Below are positions 61,501 to 64,000 of a stretch of DNA of 64,000 nt, one piece after another (position 1 is the first letter of the stretch; each line of letters opens with the position of its first letter). The stretch comes from Enoplosus armatus. Its lineage: Eukaryota; Chordata; Actinopteri; Centrarchiformes; Enoplosidae. Under the pieces are notes generated by a model, which searched no databases, had not been told where the DNA came from, and saw only the letters and a program-made list of their open reading frames with translations. The stretch spans positions 19,333,798 through 19,397,797 of the forward strand of contig NC_092194.1 in the NCBI RefSeq assembly GCF_043641665.1, read 5' to 3'. A program made the translations under genes and the position numbers.

Positions 61501-62055
61501 GATTTTGTCTTGAGGGGGAGTTTTTAATTTTTTTAAGAGTCCAAAACATCCTGCATCCTCTAGGGCGGCTTGTGTACAGTTGCTGAGCCTCTGCTGACTG
61601 AATCCCTCTTCTCCTCCTTCAGCTCCAGCTCCAGAGTTTCAGTCCACTTCTGAAGGGACAGGAAACAGATTCTCACCGCTATGGAATATTTGGCCAACAA
61701 CCCTCCCATATGACGGCCTCCTCCACCTCTCAACGCGACAACAAGGAGAACATGCCGGAGGTCAGTGATGCAGTTTGTCTCAACGTTGTTCAATGGACTG
61801 TTGGCTGGTTAGATACAGGAAGCTACCATAGAACTAAAGCTCAAAAAGTTCATTTGTTGCCATGGCAAAGGCATTGCATTATTTGGCTTAACATTTTGGC
61901 CATTTATTATGTCATTTATTAGAATAATATTGGTTTCAATATCAGGTGTTTTTAAAAGGAGATTAACCCCAACACAGGCCAAGATTTTATTTTCCTTCTG
62001 TAAGTTTTTTTAGTTTGGTACAAATAATGAATGCCTGCAGAAATATAGATAGATG

Positions 62056-62088
<33 letters not shown>

Positions 62089-64000
62089 TGTGTCGCACAG
62101 CAACAGATTAGAAGCCACTGAGTTCGTATAGTTGGACAAGTTAGGAAAGGGTTTGATTTTATTGAGCATTAACTGTAAAACAGAAACAGTTTCTGTGAAA
62201 TGCTTCTTAAAGTGTTGAGCACTGATTCCCTCTTTTTAAAAAAATGTTCCCTTTTTTTTCAGGAGGGCTTTGAATTCAAGAAACCCACCAAGCCGGCGTC
62301 GCGGTGTCGCGTGCGCTCCTTCACCAGCGGTCAGTCAAAGGACGCGTTTGCCCGCCGTCCCAGCTCAGCACCAGCCCTCATGGTAAGTGAACGTGTGAAA
62401 AAAACAGCACCAGCAAAGTGTTGACCTGGTTCTAGAAAGATGCTAATACTCATTTATCTTTCCCCTCGTCCAGTTTTCTTCACCTCCTCCAATCCAGCAG
62501 CTTGACTTTTATGACACCAGCCCCATGTTCCTGAGGCGTTCCTCCCTCACTTCCTCTCTAAACGACGATGAGGATGACGGCTTCCTGGACGTACTGGATG
62601 ATAACATGGAGGTGAGGCCCTGTCACTCACACTGACATCCATTAGTTAGTTGAATGGATTTCATTACAGATTGTCTGTCTGCCACTGTTAGACAAAGTAT
62701 TTAGAGACAGTACCTGTACTGTTAGGCTCACAAAAGACTGACAACCCCCCCTTGTCACTGACAGAACGACTCTGGGATGCCGATGGGAATGGCCAGCTTG
62801 CTCACTGCCCCACTGGTGGCCGACAATACAGGAGAAGACTCTGTAAGTTTGAACAAAAGCTCTGTTAAATTCATCTACATGTGAATAATTACAGGACCAA
62901 AGCAGCTGTAAAAATGTTTGCTTTATTGTATAATTTGCAAGATCAGTGAATCTAGGAAGATGGAACAGTTAAAGTTGGAATTTCTTTTAAAGGTCCACGA
63001 GACTATGTTGCCACATTTGATATCACTTGAATCTAGAAGCTGAAATGTTTACTTGTACTGATTATACTGTATTTATTAGGTCGTTTTGAGCTCACAAAAG
63101 GATTGAGTTGAATCATTTCTGTCTCCTTCAGCCTGTGATTCGCTGCCGGCCACGGAGCCTGTTTCGCTCCCCTTCCATGCCCAGTCCAGTGTCCCGCCCC
63201 TCTGCGAAGCGTCCCGACTGCCCCGGAGACGAAAACACGCCCATCAGGGTGAAGAGGCGACGCAGCCTGGCAGGAACTCAGGTCACCACCCTGGAACAAA
63301 ACCCTGAATCCCCAAGAATGGTGGGTCCTCACTGTCTGACGCACACATCAGTATTTGTCAAATACTTGTGGTACTTGGCATAATTAGTGTAACGAATTAT
63401 ACAGAAGCACAAACCTGTTGGAAGGATAAATCTGCAGTCTCCGCTGACCTCAGTGGAGGTGGAGAGATGTCTTCTGCAACATCCGCTGAGGCTGACTGGC
63501 TATTGTCACTGGCTTTGCAGACGATCTCAAATTACCTAATTTTCTCCACGACCGCCTCCTTAAGTCTCTCCCTCCTGTCCTTCAGGGCTGCTCACTGCTC
63601 CAGAGGTCCAAGTCCTTCTGCCAGACAGAGATTGAGAAGCTGCTGGACAGCGAGGATGGCTCTAATGAGCTAATAGGAGATTTCACCAAGGTATGGAAGA
63701 CTGCCGCGTTTCTTACACTAATAACTTCATTGTGTTAAATTACTCTTCTAATCCAATTTCTTTTCTTGTATTTCAGCCTTTTGTTCTACCCACAGTGGAT
63801 GGCAAACATCAAGACCTCAAGTACATTACCTCAGACACGGTGAGTGGAGGCACTTTGTTGGTTTCTCTTGCTGTTTGCATCAAGCACATATTGAGTGTCT
63901 TGTTAACGTAAGCAATCGCCATGTTTTCAAACTTGAATATTAAATTGTGTTCTTTATGGTCCCCAGATGGTTGCAGCTCTGTCCGAGCAGGTTAATCATC
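58582..64000 (+). CDS. cdc25b: M-phase inducer phosphatase CDC25B, N-terminal half (cut by window end)
   Basis: Exons: 58582-58796, 58962-59044, 59611-59662, 60992-61033, 61180-61213, 61623-61760, 62263-62382, 62474-62611, 62765-62842, 63132-63320, 63586-63690, 63777-63839 and 63967 onward. They give 430 residues in frame. Motifs include SSDAGLGMDPPSPVD (96-110), a KEN box (183-185), DDGFLD (262-267, the beta-TrCP-binding type motif of CDC25A/B) and NDSG (275-278). LFRSPSMP (310-317) is the 14-3-3 site around Ser315. Basic KRP...VKRRRS (326-345) is a probable bipartite nuclear signal. ELIGDF and DGKHQDLKYI lead into the catalytic domain. CDC25 removes inhibitory phosphates from CDK1/2 to trigger mitosis. 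The HCX5R active site is beyond the window. The family is certain; the b paralogue is favoured by DDGFLD and LFRSPSMP. Confidence 0.95.
58798..58829 (+). repeat. (TAT)n microsatellite touching the cdc25b exon 1 donor
   Basis: The donor reads AAG|GTATTATTATT, so the trinucleotide run begins at the second intron base and itself supplies most of the donor context. The intron is only 165 bp. Confidence 0.85.
59045..59610 (+). other. cdc25b intron 2 with repeat
   Basis: A phase-1 intron. From about 59187 to 59420 it carries a diverged 'GCAACAACGAATCGATTAAT' repeat of the GCTGCAACTAAC family, then a C8/T-run at 59450-59464. Confidence 0.55.
59663..60991 (+). other. cdc25b intron 3
   Basis: A 1.3-kb intron. 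A CCCCCCACCGCC-rich patch lies near 59730-59765. 60040-60530 is relatively GC-rich with chance open frames on both strands. A short repeat lies at 60748-60908. No gene was recognised. Confidence 0.6.
60748..60908. repeat. Short deleted copy of the GCTGCAACTAAC family
   Basis: It begins AGGGCTGAAATAATTAGTC and ends GAATCGTTAGTTGCAACCCT, roughly inverted ends about 160 bp apart, with TTGATTAATTGATCAAC inside. Confidence 0.6.
61214..61622 (+). other. cdc25b intron 5, nothing recognised
   Basis: A phase-0 intron of 409 bp. The acceptor TTCAG is followed by CTCCAG, so a 6-nt alternative acceptor is possible and would keep frame. Confidence 0.6.
61761..62262 (+). other. cdc25b intron 6 with microsatellite
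   Basis: A phase-0 intron. A GATA/ATAG tetranucleotide run lies at 62046-62088. The acceptor is preceded by a T8 tract. Confidence 0.7.
62046..62088 (+). repeat. (ATAG)n microsatellite
   Basis: About ten units with one GATG interruption. Confidence 0.9.

Overview
This window is vertebrate nuclear DNA, almost certainly from a ray-finned (teleost) fish. Its genes are split into short exons with GT-AG introns. The introns are compact, and the non-coding sequence is full of small DNA-transposon relics and microsatellites of the kind common in teleosts. There is no sign of bacterial operons, viral genomes or CRISPR. Nearly all ATG-to-stop open frames outside the exons below are chance frames in introns, repeats or intergenic DNA.

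Four protein-coding genes can be built exon by exon, and every junction keeps frame. (1) sfxn5 (sideroflexin-5, mitochondrial carrier), + strand, 1655-17320: 13 coding exons giving 306 residues; the first coding exon lies off the left edge. (2) emx1 (empty-spiracles homeobox 1), - strand, 26918-21497: 3 exons, 233 residues, complete. (3) noto (notochord homeobox, floating-head type), - strand, 37582-36569: 3 exons, 261 residues, complete, with a TATA box. (4) cdc25b (M-phase inducer phosphatase), + strand, from 58582 past the right edge: 12 complete exons and the start of a thirteenth. These cover the N-terminal regulatory half (430 residues); the catalytic centre lies beyond the window.

Layout: 1-17.3 kb is sfxn5 and its introns, including a 961-bp Harbinger-like transposon and a TAATTA-dense putative enhancer. 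17.3-21.5 kb holds the facing 3' ends of sfxn5 and emx1. 21.5-26.9 kb is emx1. 26.9-36.6 kb is the emx1-noto interval with several enhancer-like blocks. 36.6-37.7 kb is noto. 37.7-58.2 kb is a 20-kb gene-free stretch rich in decayed repeats. 58.2 kb to the end is the cdc25b promoter and 5' half.

From general knowledge, sfxn5-emx1-noto linkage is also found in tetrapods (human 2p13), so this is an old regulatory block: a housekeeping metabolic gene beside two developmental homeobox genes. emx1 and noto share exon count, intron positions and phases, and short N- and C-terminal motifs, which fits descent from a tandem duplication. Four good CTCF-type motifs lie on either side of noto and point away from each other, suggesting a domain boundary between the emx1 side and the cdc25b side. 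The cdc25b promoter has the NF-Y/CHR layout typical of G2/M genes. I found no wholly new biological system; the most interesting signals are regulatory and architectural.
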